A stretch of DNA of 64,000 nt, from NCBI GenBank assembly GCA_039881045.1, contig JAYWVB010000002.1:682001-746000 (forward strand), read 5' to 3'. The notes under the pieces are model-generated. The model was not told the DNA's origin. It saw only the letters and a list, made by a program, of their open reading frames with translations, and did no database searches. The translations under genes were made by a program, and so were the position numbers. This DNA is from Chaetomium olivaceum (Eukaryota; Ascomycota; Sordariomycetes; Sordariales; Chaetomiaceae). Every line of letters starts with the position of its first letter. The first letter of the stretch is position 1. Shown here piece by piece: positions 46,201 through 58,988 of this stretch.

Positions 46201-49200
46201 CCGACAGATCTGTTCGGCGATGGCGTCAACAAGATACTTGCCGGCCGATTCCTCCAGGACACGAATCGTTGGATACCGGCCGCTCCCCACGTTCTCCTCG
46301 AATAACAGGCCTTTGACCCTCTGTCGCTTTGATCCATTTGCCAACTGCCTAGCAATCTCGGCCAGAACATCCATCAGCTCCTGAATCATGGCCCAGCGTT
46401 CTGGGCTCATGTCGATGGGTTGCTGGGAGCCAATCGTGTAAATCAACTCAAACTTGACGCTGAAATTTTCGTCACTCTCGTCGACAATGTCTCTAGACAC
46501 ATCCTCAAATTCGCAATACGTGCTGAGAATTTCCTGGCCGAGTCCCCCGGTGCCGGCGTAGATGCTCTCCAAGCCCATGAGTTTGAAAGACAACAAGTGC
46601 TCCGGCTGTACGAGCAGCACCCCACGTTCCTTTCTACACGTCTCCAGCATCCTCTTCACGGCCTGGATATCTTCCCTGCTCAGCTGAAGCGCTCTCGAGA
46701 TCGGGAGATAGAAGACGCGGCGGTTGATCAGCCCGCCGAGGGTCCCGACGAGGGTGTGCATCATCTGTTTGGACTGTGGCTTCGCGACCACAACCCGGAC
46801 AAGGCGGTCTCCGTCCGCCAGCGCTGCTGAGACGATTGGGACGATGACTGAGGACTTGCCCTCGCCCATGTTGAGTTGCATGACGGCGTTGTCGCCCTCT
46901 GGAGGATCTCGCATTTTAGCGGCAATCCCCTGCTGTACGGGGCGGATAAGAATCCCTTGCTCTAGCTCGAGAACGAGGCTCTCAGGGAATGTCATCAGAT
47001 TGCCTTCTTCGGAGTTGTGACTTCCCATGTTGCGGAGCTCCTTGAGGAGATCTGCCTGCCTCTCCGGGCGTCGGCTCGCATTGACGAGGCGCTCTGCCCG
47101 CTGCACGTATGCGAGTGACAAGGCGTAGTTGATCAAGCAGGCCTTCCAGCCCTCGGACAGGCCGTCCCAAAAGTCCCGAGTGAGACGTTGGAGCAAAAAG
47201 ACAGGTGAGATGCGAGGATAGAGGCTGCTTCTCTGTGAAGTAACCTCGACGATGGATCGTCCGCTGAGGGCGTCTTCAATGCTGCCCCGGATCTTCTCGG
47301 TTGCCCGTTGGCACTGGAAAAGATGGTCCCGGAAGACGCTTTCCAACTCAACTGTCCCTTGGTCCAGCTGGTAACGGGCGCTGGTTGTGCTGACGGAACT
47401 GAATTGGAGTTCATCGATGTAGGCCGTTTGGTAAGGTTTCTGGGTGCTGATCTGGACGAGCTGGCCAAACAGGCCAGCCAAAAGATCGTTCCCACCGGCC
47501 ACTTGTGTTACCTGCTCGCAGAGGTAGGAAAAGTCCACCGGCTGGGGACGCTCGGTAGAAGGAGCTGGCCTGGAGAATAACGCGCTCGACCGGACGAAGC
47601 CCAGATGAAAGGGTTGCTGTTCCACCTTCCGGGGAATGGCAGGGCCATTCAACATCACGGCCAAGGCTTCTTCATCATAGGTATCCTCTGCCGAGCACAC
47701 GCCCATCTGACCTAACTCCCGTACAAGAGAGTCTAGGTATTCCGTAAACAGGCTCGTACGCCTAGCCAAATCCAGGGCTGTGTTTACTTCTTGCATAATC
47801 GCGTTGACCTTCATGTACCTGTAGTAGTGGGCTCTGAAACCCTCCATCTCGAACGCCACTCTGCCTCAAGTTCGGACACAAAGCTCCTGGTGAGCTGGTC
47901 GGCCTTGGTTGACCATGCCTCTTGACGCCTCCATTGTGCCACGTTCTCCGTTTCGTTGGACCATCGAGGGAGCTGGGCTTCGGGACACATAGTGAAATCG
48001 TACAGCTGACGCTGGACTATTTTCTTGACCCTGTCGTTCATCGTGGAGATATTGTACTCGAGGTCAAAATCGTCTTCTCCGGGCGGTTTGATTTCCAAGT
48101 GAAACTTGAGCCAGGCAATCGCCATTCCCAACAGTGCCTGGACAAGGTCCCAGCTCCCCTCCTTCGCATGAATCAACGCGGAAAGGAAGAAGGCGACTTT
48201 GTACTTGTTGTTCTCTTTTACAACAGCTGTGTGAAGCCCACACCAAAGCCCGCCGAGAGAGTTGGGGTGAGGTTGAAGGTGGTCGAGTGAGAAGGTGAGG
48301 TCGACTTCAGGGTAGCCAAGGAACTGCTGTCCCGCAATCTGCAAAATAGTTTGGCGCAACGAACTCGACGGTTGGCTTAGGAGTCGCTCACTGCCAGAAA
48401 CAACACGCCTCGCTACCGCGCTGGTTCTTGTGAAGGCCTCGGAAGCCTTTCCGCGATGCCGGCCAGAGTATTGGCGGTCGAAGGCTACGGTGTGGCTCTC
48501 TGCTCCAAACTCAGAGACCCGAAAGACTGCATTTCTATTCATGGCCCGCGAGGCCAGCAAGAGATCAGAGCGTCTGAGCGAGCTGAGATCGAGCGATCCG
48601 GCGCCCTCCGCGCGCGCTGTTGCAGAAGCTCGCAGTCCCGGGCATGTTCAAGAATATCTTCGACTTCTGGCCAGAAAGCATCGTGTTGGGACAGCACGGG
48701 GAGCTTGTCCGACCACTCCACCTGCTCCATATCGCACTTATGCTTTGGGTAGAAGAGCCTCCTAGGGGAGATCTCCGCTATTCCGCACAGCAGTTGGTAG
48801 GACTCCGAGTCCAACTGCTGAAACGAACGGACTGATGCAGATCCAAGGATTCGCAAGGCTTCTTCTGTCCCGGTTCTCCCTGTGAGAGGGTCTGGGAGAC
48901 AGTTAGAAGTAAGGGCATGGAGGTAGCACAGGTAGAGCTTGCTGGACAACGATCCGCTCGTCGTGATGCAGCCGAGTTTCGAGTCGACTGTGAAGGCGTC
49001 ATGTTTGATATTGAGTTCGGCAAAAGTGGTGACGCTGACTTTGACATGATGGGGTACAATCCTCGGCAAAGCCGGTCCTCGCGGCACAAGAACCAATCTC
49101 TGGGGCGTACAAGGCTCCGAGACACTCTCTTGTTTCAGGACCAGCTTGTTTTCAAGGCCGACCAGCGATCCGATGCTCTGACATTGGTCGATGTACATGC

Positions 49201-52200
49201 CCGAGTAGTGCTTAGACTTGATCCTGGAGTCGCCTTTGCCGAGAGCGAAGGAGAGCAAATATCTCGGGAGCTCAATGACCAGAACATGCTCGGACGGGTG
49301 GGAGACCATGTTCAGGTTCTCTCTTGTTTCGATCGGGCTTAGATGAGACAAAATTGCCTCTGCGGTTTGACTGCTGGGTTCGATCAAGCAGCAACCGTGC
49401 CGCGAGAGGATGTTGCGGCCTCCAGCAATTCGTATCAAGGTCCAGTTGTTGTCTGGGGAAGACACCCAAGGCTCATCCGCGCGTCGAAACTCGACAACCC
49501 CTGTGGAAAGATTTACCCAGTGCGAGTAATCTCGGATGAAGGATGTGGGAACGTCACCATCCAATTTCCAAGAAGGGATGAACTCGTAGACCTCTGTGTT
49601 CGAACCCCCTTCAACAGAAGTTGGTTCCCTACGTCGGACAGCCTGAATTACAAGCTCATTCAAGACCATAGTGAAGTGTACCACCCAGCCCTGCTGGTCG
49701 CGGCACGCAGAGAATCGCATACCCTTCCAGGTCGAGGGCATGACTTCCAGAACCTGTGACCCGAAAAGCTCTTCGTAGGCTGACTTGCATTCGTACTCGG
49801 GGGGTAAGCGAAACAGGGGATATCCGTTGACTAGAAGACGGCCGTCCAAGAGATTGTACGTGATGTCCATGAAATTACCCTCCCCCTGATTTATTCGAGC
49901 AAACAGGATGTGGCTTTGTTCGCCCGGACGATCGAACCACTGTGTGGTCGACGGTGAGTAGTCCGCCCAGAACTGCTGAATGGCTGCATGGAAGCCAGGA
50001 TTCTTTTCCTCAACAACTTCATCCAAGACAAGGTCCAGTGCCAGGTGCATAATCCTGCGCCATCGGTGTGACAGCAAAAGTAATATGGGATTTGAGATGA
50101 ACCCATTGGGTGGGAGATGGTCCTGAATCATGGTGGCCGCTGCCACAAGGGCCCCGAGGTTGTCTGCCGAATGCAAAAGATCTTGTAGGAGATCTGACTC
50201 GACGTCGAATGTAGACATACAAGTCAGTGCCACTATCAACACCCGCTGATCCAGCTCGTGTCGCTCATCCTTGTTGATGCAGTTCGCCTGTTTCTCGAGT
50301 AGCTGTCTGGCCCACCGAAGCGTCACTCTCCTAGTTTGGGATAGGAACGCCAGGAGTGAACCAATGAGGGGATGAGAGGTGGTGAGTGACAGAATCCGCG
50401 TTCCGAGGCATGCCAGAAGGCTCACAGCAGTGTCGTTCTGCCAGTTCTCACGGAACCGGCCGAGAGCATCGCCAAGGGCGGCCGTTATGCGGCGCACAAA
50501 GTCGTCATGAAGCAGATCTGCGTGGGTTTCCCGGAGAACTGAGCCACTGGGGTCAAAGGGGCCTGCCTCTAGGCACGCTTGCAACACCAACCAGTAAGTC
50601 GACTCTTGGTTCCAATCCAACGAAGGGGCGATCAGCTGGCAGAGGACGTTTGCCCACTGCAGACGCAAGTTGGACCGGATATGACCGAATGCCCGGAACT
50701 CCTCCAGTGACATGGCTGGGGGACATTCGGACTGAGAGGCAATGACTTTGTTCGATGTATGCCCGGTTTTCCGTGTCCAGGGAGCGAGGTGACGCCCTGA
50801 TTGGTGTTCTGCAAACGAGCACTTCGTAGGCACATGGGGTTTATTGAATAAGTCGTGGTGGGAAACCCGCGAGGTTGCTTCGTAATAGTCATAGTGACTC
50901 CAATCAGGGCGTACAGAGACGCCGGACTCGCTCTGAATCTGGCTGATGTGCGTGCCACGGTAATGCGATGCCTCGACGGGCTTGACGGTGGCAGCTACCT
51001 GAACCTGGCTTGCGACGGGGTCGAATTTACTCAGGCCTGAATGGGCAGCCGCAAACCAAAGTTGATCCTCACCCTGCAAAGTCCGGGGGTCTCGAAAGAC
51101 GTTGAGGAATAAGTGGCTAGTCAGGTCTCGCCAGAGACTGACCACTTTCGGGACGCGTATCTCGAAAACAATGGCCTTGGCCATGTTGGGGTTTGTGGGC
51201 AAAGGCCATTCAAAAATGTCAAGCGTCAACCCATTCATCTGGCGGCCGATAACGCAAGGTTTGCAGTGGTAGACGCAGATGTTACGCGCTTTGCCGCTAT
51301 GGCAGTTCCACTTCATCTCATGCGTGGCAAGGGAACGCCTGCGATCCAGGTCCTCGTGTTTTGTACGAAGTTGATGGTACTGTTGGATCCTTTTGGCCTC
51401 TGTCCGTCTAGATTCATCCTCAAGGCGTTGCAGGAGCCTCTGGTGCTCGGGGGAGGTGTCGAAATAGCGGACTGCAAATGATTCTCGTTGCCCAAAATTT
51501 GAATACATCGAGCCGTAAGAACCACCACGGACCGCTTTCGTCTGATGGTCCCTGTCGGAGAGGTAAGCTTCGATACCGTACAGACGGGCCATTTGCCTCT
51601 TAGTTGGTAAGATCAACGGTCGAAAAAGGTCGGGTGGAAAACATGGATCGTACTCTAGAAGTAAAGGAACAGCAACCCCAGCGATCTTGTCCATGACAAC
51701 CCAAAGGTCCATCAGGTTCAGGTACATGAGAGAGAGGGCTTCTGGGTTTTTGAGGTAGGCCCGGCTGGCCTTTGCATAGTACTGTGTCGTGAGCTCCTTG
51801 AGACTCCGCATGTCGCTCTCGGCCCGGGTGTGGTTAACATTGCCGCCATCTCTGGCTACTTGTAGCTCCCAGTTTGTGATCCATGAAGCCAAGTTCAACT
51901 CGATCCACAGCTCCAATTCCAAGAGGGCGAGCCGCTCGTCTGCCTCAGGGCTGGGGAAAACTGGCAGGCTGTCTGCTGCAAACCCAAAGGACTTGGTTAA
52001 ATCTCCAGGTCCAGCTGTGTTTGCTTCGTCCATGGATCGGGATTGCAACCAGGCCAGGTGAGGGCCCAACGTTCCAAGGCGGAGGTTTATGTCCGAACTG
52101 AAGCGGAGCTGCTTGAGGTGGTTGGCCTGGGTTGTTTCTCGCTCATGCTGAGCTTTCTGCCATCGTTGCTGAAGCTCGTCGTGGTTCGCTGCAACGACAT

Positions 52201-53252
52201 CCCTGATCACCTTTACCCAGGGGAGGCTCTCCTGGGGATTGAGCTTGGTGAGTCGCCGGACGAGCTTTGCAGCCATAGTGTACCGAATGTCGCTATCATC
52301 CCCGAGTCGCTGGGCTTGGTGCAACAGATGGGCGTGATGGAAAGCTGTGACTGCCTTGTACAGCAACGATGGTGCACCTTGGGGAACACCTCGATCCAGT
52401 ACCAAGCGCAAGCCCACCCGCAGGAGCAACCATGTCGGCGATCGATGAAATGGCAGCAGTGCTTTCTTCCAACCCACTTGTTCTCGGCTTCTCATGGAAA
52501 TACGCATCGGTTCAACGTGTCGGCCCAGTCCCCCGAGTGTGCCGAGCACCATGTCAGTGACGAGGAACGGAGAGACAGTGTCGCGTTCTTCCTCAAAGTC
52601 GTGGCCGGACTTCCACGTCTTTGGGCGGCGAGGGGGGAGAACTGAAGCTCCAACTGAGAAAGCACGTTGACAAACTCATCGAGAAAGTCGGAGTTTAGCA
52701 TGACCTTGCGGTCCACGATGGCAGCACAGTCGGGAAATTGCCGGTTGAGTCGGCCTTGATGGGACATGGCGTCATTGTTGGGTACCAGAAGCTCGAAAGC
52801 CTCTACCAAGACACCATCTTGCTGACCAGTCATGAGGAGACCGGCATTCTGAGCGCGGATGTGGAACAAGACGGATTCTGAGGAGTCCGACGTCAGCAAT
52901 GGCGTCCGAGACGGAAGACATGAGAAGGAAAGCAGAAGAAAATTTACGCACCGCCATTCTTCAGTTCTTGGATGACACACGACATTGCAGCTTTCTTGGT
53001 GCTACCGTCCATACCGGGCATCACTTTCATCAGCCGCTGGAGCATCCGGATGATGGGCTGAAGCTGTTCGGCTTCCTTCTTCGAACATAGCTGAGAGAAT
53101 TTGACGACCGATTCAAGTAGAAAGCTGATGAGGTCGTGTTCTCCTTGGATATTGGTTTCGCCCTCCTGGGGGGTTTTCGGAGGCAGAAAGACGTGGTTGA
53201 TGGCGTAAGCCAGCGCTTCCCGGGAGTACAAAGCGTCAAACAGTGAATTCAT
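43275..53252 (-). CDS. Giant DUF6606/DUF3638/DUF3645-type protein (three frame breaks)
   Basis: A fungal protein of about 3,270 residues, of the family often annotated as ubiquitin-hydrolase-like on weak grounds; its activity is unknown to me. Exons complement(43275..44899, 44997..52877, 52952..53252), both introns GT-AG. The N-terminus (LFDALYSREALAYAINHVFLPPKTPQ) is the DUF6606 start. The middle has a P-loop-like block (MQLNMGEGKSSVIVPIVSAALADG) followed by VQPEHLLSFKLMGLE, the DUF3638 core. DUF3645 follows (FRVNYGLAPHRRPSTMLAVPYRAKDSPAPRSEFSHPDVV). A further segment (DRCLVFLDQAHTRGTDLKLP) precedes the C-terminal exon. The last 540 residues hold low-complexity Thr, His and Ser runs, then an acidic tail. 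Homology changes frame at about 52632-52637 (G6 run), 48581-48588 and 47829-47831. Each needs one extra base; no stop interrupts otherwise. Confidence 0.8.
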
Positions 53253-55657
53253 CTTGGCAACTCACAGCCAGCTCCCACACGGAAGCTGGGAAAAAACGTC
53301 AAGCAAGAAGATGGATGACAGCGGATGAAAAGCCGAGCTGCTGGTGGAAAGAGGATGGTGTCTGGTAGGCTCAGCTTCTCAAGTTGACGATGGAGGCTTT
53401 TGGCTGATGGGGCGGCAAAGGTGAGGTCGGTCTGCGGAATGGCCAAACGGAAGAGGAGGGGGGAAAGGAAAGAGTCAGGGAGTTTGGTAAACAGAAAACA
53501 AACTGTGTGAGCTCCGGCCGAGACTGGGTTCAACAAAAGCCTCTCTTTCATCCCAGCAATCGCAACTCTAAAGGGGGGCCTAATGACGCATCTCGGTAGT
53601 AGGCCTCTGTGCATGGTTTCCCGGCTCGATGCACAGCCTCGTACCGTTTGCCTGTCTACGCAGTACCTGTTGGGAACTGCGCGTTCGAAAGTCACCGTGA
53701 AGCGCCAAACGGACATCTAAGTCCTCATTGGTGAAAAACGAATGCACCCAACCTCATAAGTCGAGCCGGAAATCGAGCCAGAACACCCTCACAGCAGAGA
53801 TATCATCCCGCTGCAGCTGCAAGATCCCATCTTTCCGGCGACTTTTACTCTGTAAGAAAGGTCAAGCTCCATGGCAGACAGTGATCGCTGACGCCTGAAG
53901 CCGGTATTGGGCTCGCCCTCCCGCCTCTCACACCGCGGCCCACACCCGACGGGATGCCTTGTTGGGCCCAACATGCCTTGCTTGCCACCAACATACCTTG
54001 CCAGTGCCATACCAACATGCCGCCCCAGTCCCACTTTTTCCAAAAGTATTGGCAGCCCTTGTTAAGCCTCTGAAGTGAGAGTCCTGGATCAATTGCGGTT
54101 AGCCACCGAGGATTCTCATCTTTACGAAGAGAAATTGGTACGGTCACGAATCGAACAGAGGTAGGGCCGAAACTTGGTACCTGACCCGAACGAGCAACCG
54201 AACGGCTAGGAACCTTCGTCAAGGGCGAAAGGACAACTTGGTTATCTCGCGCTAATCAGGAACGATAGCCATTACTAAAAGAGAAACCCCATTGAGGGGG
54301 TTCCTGACTGACGGCGGCAACATATTGGCAAAACCGCTAGCCCCCATGTAGAGCCGTCTGGTGGTAATCAGTAAGACACTTATTATCATTCCTAATTTTG
54401 CGCAGTTGGCCTAAAGATTGTAACGATGGCACTAGTGGTATATGGCCTTCCCCTACCATTCCAAAACAAAACAATGACCCGGCTCCCGGGCTTTTAATCA
54501 GGGGAAACGGTCTGGGTCAAGGCCCGGGAACACCGCGTTGTGCATATGAGTGAAGCAATTGACAGCCAGCGCCAGATTCTGCCCATGCACAGGCATGATG
54601 TTTTGGTCCAGAGGGACGCAATCGACAGAGTAAGGTAGACTCGTGTCAAGTTAACTATGTCACAAGCGCCTGTGGCGTTATTGTCTACGGCGTAGCGCTG
54701 ACCGGGGAGAGCCGGGTCGAAGCACAAGTTCGGGCGTGGGACAGCCCAGAACCTGAAGGGGTTACCGTCTGGCCAAAGAAAGCCGAACTCGAAGGCGAAA
54801 AAGAAATCAGGAGGAAGGGGAGAAGTAAAGCGGACCGAGAAAAAACAGTAAAAAGAAGAGTAAACAACAGAATAAAAGGTATAAATTGAATAAGAGACAA
54901 GATAATGGAGTAACCACAGTTCCTTTCTAGCGTTCGTTTATAGCTTTTCTCCCGGGCTCCCAGTTTAGTCGACATCTGCACTTGGAGCTCCGCCTTTTTC
55001 GTCTACGGGGTGGGTCATCCACTTGAGGACCACCACGGTGCATAACGAGGAAGACATTGCGGGTGACATGTGCGCTGGCGAGCCGGCGAGTGGTCTCGCT
55101 GATCAGTAGTTTCCATTGGCTTGGATGGTCGTGGTACGGGGCCTTGCACTCAACCCAGAGAATATCTCGGCGGGCCACCCGGGGTGCTGGCAGGACAGCT
55201 GCTCTAGCCTACCTTAGTTACTTAGTTATCACATAGAGAATAAAACAGTGTTAATCACTTTGAGATTCAAGCTAGAGAATGGTCGAAAAGTGGCTGAGGT
55301 TTGATTACAAGTAATGACTTGAAGCCAGGCCTAGGTGGTATCGTTAACCAAAGTCATGAAGTACATACATAGGTACCTCGATACATATACACCAATACAG
55401 CCGGTAAGCCAAGATGGCTCGCCCGGCTTGCTTAAAGTGGAAATACGGGGTACATTTACCTGGCATGTGCACCGCCATCCGCTTGGAATCCTTCGCTTCC
55501 ATGTCATTGGGGCAGGCCGCTGATCAGGATGACGTCGTGCTTGGTAGTTTACTACATGACAGAGAGCCTCCCGTCTCAGGGACCAGCTCTGCTTTCCCCA
55601 AAGTACATGTACCCAATTCCCTCTTAAGACCCAAGATAGAACTCGCCTGCTCACAAA
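53253..55657. promoter_or_regulatory. Divergent intergenic region, giant gene / sulfotransferase-like gene
   Basis: 2.4 kb without a supported gene. A locally repetitive stretch at about 53960-54020 repeats CCAACAT(A/G)CC(T/G). An A-rich tract lies at 54780-54910. Small frames (155 codons at 53249-53716 minus, 135 codons at 55331-55738 minus) have no family character. It must contain the promoters of both flanking genes. Confidence 0.4.
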
Positions 55658-56540
55658 ATGAACTACGTCCCAGACTGGCTCCTGCACCGCATCTACAGCG
55701 TCCCCACGCCCCCTCGCAAACGCCAACAGCCCATGCAAGTCCTCGCCGTCGGCATCTCGCGCTCCGCCACCGAATCACTCCGCGAAGCCCTCCACATCCT
55801 CGGCTACGAGCACCACCCACCATGGCTTCGACACCATCCTGCCCCCTTACGACCTCGAGATCCTGTACCGCCTCCTCCGCAAGAAATACGCAACCCCTCT
55901 CGCCGACCCAGGGAGCAGCTGCACCCCTTCCCCCCCCAAACTCACCGCCGCCGACCTCGACACCCTCCTCGGCGACAGCGTCGGCGTGTGCGATCTGATC
56001 GCGGCCGAGTTCGCGCCGGAGCTGATCGCCGCGTACCCGGACGCCAAGGTGATCCTCAACACGCGCCGCGACCTCGACGCCTGGTACCGCTCGATGCAGG
56101 CGACCATGGGCTACTATGACCGCGGCCCCGTGGACTGGGACTGGTGCAAGTCGTGGTTCGCGGCAGAGCTGTTCTGGATCCGCCAGGCCATGTGCCGCGC
56201 CATGATGCCGGCGTTTTTCCGGGGCAGTTTCGCGTCTAACGGGAAGTGGGTGTATGAGCAGCATGTGGCCATGGTGCGGGGGCTGGGGCTGGGGGAGGAG
56301 CGCATGTTGGAGTGGTCGGCGGAGGATGGCTGGGAGCCGCTGTGCAGGTTTTTGGGGAAGCAGGTTCCCGCCGGTGTGCCGTTTCCGAAGGGGAATCCGC
56401 CCAAGGCGTGGGCCGAGAGGATTGCGGCCACGACGGCTGGTTATCATGCCAAGGCGGTGAGGAACATGATTGTTTTTGGGGCTGTGGTTGTGGTGCTGTT
56501 GGGGTTTCTGGTAGCTTGGAAAATTGGGGGATGTCTGTAG
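55658..56540 (+). CDS. Sulfotransferase-like P-loop protein with C-terminal membrane anchor (one frame break)
   Basis: Member of the fungal P-loop family called Sulfotransfer_4; substrate unknown, and such genes are often mis-annotated as epimerases. The N-terminus has the 5'-phosphosulfate-loop-like MQVLAVGISRSATESLREAL. Further on come AYPDAKVILNTRRDLDAWY (3'-phosphate-binding Arg/Ser region) and FLGKQVP near the C-terminus. The last 25 residues form a hydrophobic helix (NMIVFGAVVVVLLGFLVAWK), so it is probably tail-anchored. The reading frame changes at 55816-55818, a C3 run just after GYEHH: one surplus base separates codons 1 to about 53 from the rest, and without it the whole frame is open (293 residues). 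No intron fits there. Error or recent mutation. Confidence 0.72.
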
Positions 56541-57242
56541 CCGTCTGCTCCGGTTCCCCGAGCCCCTGAAGTGAGTCTCCGAATTGCGCCCCTGATTTCA
56601 CTCGCTCCAAAAAGTCGACACAATCCGTGACTAATATTGACGTAAGTAATGTACCTAAGGGATTCACAAATGCGTTGTCTCTTTGGTGCCTCCACGGGCG
56701 CTACTCTAACGGGATGTAACACACACACGTGGCTGTGGAACCGGGTGTGTTTTCGGGACGGCGCAGGGGGCTGGCACAGCTGGGGCAAACACGGAAGGGG
56801 CATAACACCACCGCCGCTGGTCTCGGGGTGGCCGGCCCCAAGCGTAACATAACTGCTTAGGCCAGGGAGGCACAAGTTGCATTCAGCGTAAATACTGATG
56901 ATATTGACAAGAGATCGCAAGTCCTACATGTACATGTGCATAGGTACATCCTCCGACTGCGAAACGGATGTCGACGCAACTATCCCGTCGACACATGCAC
57001 CAAGCCAGCCAATATCCACTTCCAAAAATTGTTGCCATGACTCATAACAAGGGGGTATCTGAGCGAAAGAAGAGCCCGCCTCACCTAACCGACCAACAGG
57101 AAAAAAAGAAAAAAAAGAAAGCAAACACACACTCAACACCCATGCCCCACCCACCCAACCCCTCTCACACAGCCGACGACCCTCTATCATCAACCCTCCC
57201 CTCAGCAGTCAAGTCCTCCATACTGGTACTCACTCTCCCTCC
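56541..57242. other. Intergenic, convergent 3' ends
   Basis: 702 bp between two convergent genes. It contains an A-rich run (57102-57121) followed by a C/A-rich low-complexity stretch. No gene. Confidence 0.45.
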
Positions 57243-58988
57243 TCATGTCCTTCCTCCCCATCCACATCCCCACCACTCCTCCTCCTCCTCCACCACCGCC
57301 GCCCCCAACACCACCACCACCTCCTCCACCACCATAACCTCCATGACCACCACCCTGCCTCCCACTCCCCCGCCTCCCCACATCCTTAATAATCTCCACC
57401 ACACTCCCCTCCTCCCCCACCCCAGCATCCCCTCACCCAACCCAGAAGAAGCATCCGCCCACCAACCCCCCCTCACCCCCACCACACACTCCCCCCACAG
57501 ACTCCGACACGCGGCCCACGAGGTCACGATATAAATAATCGCGTTCCAGAACCCCTGCAGCGGCAGCACGAACGCGCTCGCAAAGAACAGCGGCTTGGAC
57601 ACGTCGCCCCCGCGCAGCAGGCTGTAGACGCGGTTGCCCGAGGACGGGATCCAGGTGATGAGCAGGACGGAGAAGAAGAGGATGGCGCACTTGGTGTAGG
57701 ACCAGGTGGCGTTGTGGGATTCGTAGTAGTTGCGGCGACGGGAGCGGAGGTCGGTTAGGGCGGCGGCGCCGCCGCCGCCGCCTGCGGAGGTGGTGGTGTT
57801 GGGGCCGCCGTTGGGGCCGTTGCTGTTGTGGGGGTGGCAGGTGGTGGTGATGGTGGCGGTGACGGTGGTCGGGGCGATGGAGATTTGCGTGGTGGAGCGG
57901 ACACGGCGGGTGTGTTTGGTGCTGCTGTTGCTGTTGCTGTCGCTGCTGCTGTCGTGGTGGTGGATGGTGGAGGGTGCGGCGCCGTGGGTGGTGGTGTTGG
58001 TGAGGGTTGCGGTGCCGGTGGCGGCGTCGTTGATGTCGATGGTGTCTTCGAGGGAGGGGCGCATGTGGAACTGGTTGGCGGCTTGGGCGTCGGCTGAGAT
58101 GGTAACCGAGTAGGATGGTTTCTGGTTGGGGTGGCTGGAGCCTGGCTTGGCGGTGGCGGGGGGTGCTTGGATTATCTCGGTGGTTTGAGTCACTTCGGTG
58201 GTCTTGTAGTTGAAGACCGAGGAGAACTCTGGGGAGAAGGTGTCGTTGCCGATGGCGGTACCGGTGCCGGTCGAGCTAAAGTTCAGCATCTTCCGGCGTT
58301 TGCGGTAGATCTCGCGACCTGCGCGGATGTAGATGATCATGGCGGCGATGATGGCCACCCTGTGGGTTAGCCCGCGTCCAGAGAAGGTTCAATGTCAGAT
58401 ATGCTCACCAAATAGGGCCGTAGAAGGTGGCAATGCGGTAAACCTCCCATTCTGATTTCAGCCAACACCACAAGACGGCGTCGCCATACGGTCTGCCCGC
58501 CTGCTGGTTCGAAACGAAGATGAAGGTGAAGCCCGGGATGAAGGGGATTCCATAACAGCAGAACAGATACGGAATCTCCATCTTCCGCAGCATCCTCGCG
58601 TCATACTTGTGGTAGAATGTGAGATAAACATTGATGGCCATGGCCAGTGCCCAGTAAGCGTCACCCTGCATGAATCTATGACCAAGGTGAGTGGGTGCGT
58701 GGTGCTTCTGTGGGTAGGGATGTCTTACACTTGGATCAAAAACCCCTGCAGTTGACAGCCAAAAGAATCGACGTTGTGTGTGTAACTGGTCGTCATCAGG
58801 GTCGCAACGTTGGTCAACATGTTGCCAAAGGTCGCGTAGAACACCATCCGGTTGATGGCACGCTGGCGGAAGGCATCGGAGAGTGAGAAGGTCACCAGGA
58901 CGAAGACGCAGCCCACCAACGAGAGGGCCGAACAGGCCCTCTCGATGGCGATAATGCTTGCGGCATCTTCTGGTGATAAGCCGCGCAT
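57243..58988 (-). CDS. G-protein-coupled receptor, Dicty_CAR / cAMP-receptor-like
   Basis: Seven-helix plasma-membrane receptor resembling the slime-mould cAMP receptors and the fungal GPR-1/2/3 type; ligand unknown. Three exons, complement(57243..58359, 58409..58675, 58729..58988), give 547 residues with both introns GT-AG. Helices can be followed: ACSALSLVGCVFVLVTF (TM1), RMVFYATFGNMLTNVATLM (TM2), DAYWALAMAINVYLTFY (TM3), IPYLFCCYGIPFIPGFTFIF (TM4), TFYGPIWVAIIAAMIIYI (TM5), then a 180-residue hydrophilic loop, AILFFSVLLITWIPSSGNRV (TM6) and LFFASAFVLPLQGFWNAIIY (TM7). The TM7 wording (LQGFWNAIIY) is diagnostic. The last 90 residues are odd, rich in Gly, Val, Trp and Glu, antisense to CCT/CCA simple repeats. 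The true 3' end may be spliced differently. Confidence 0.8.
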
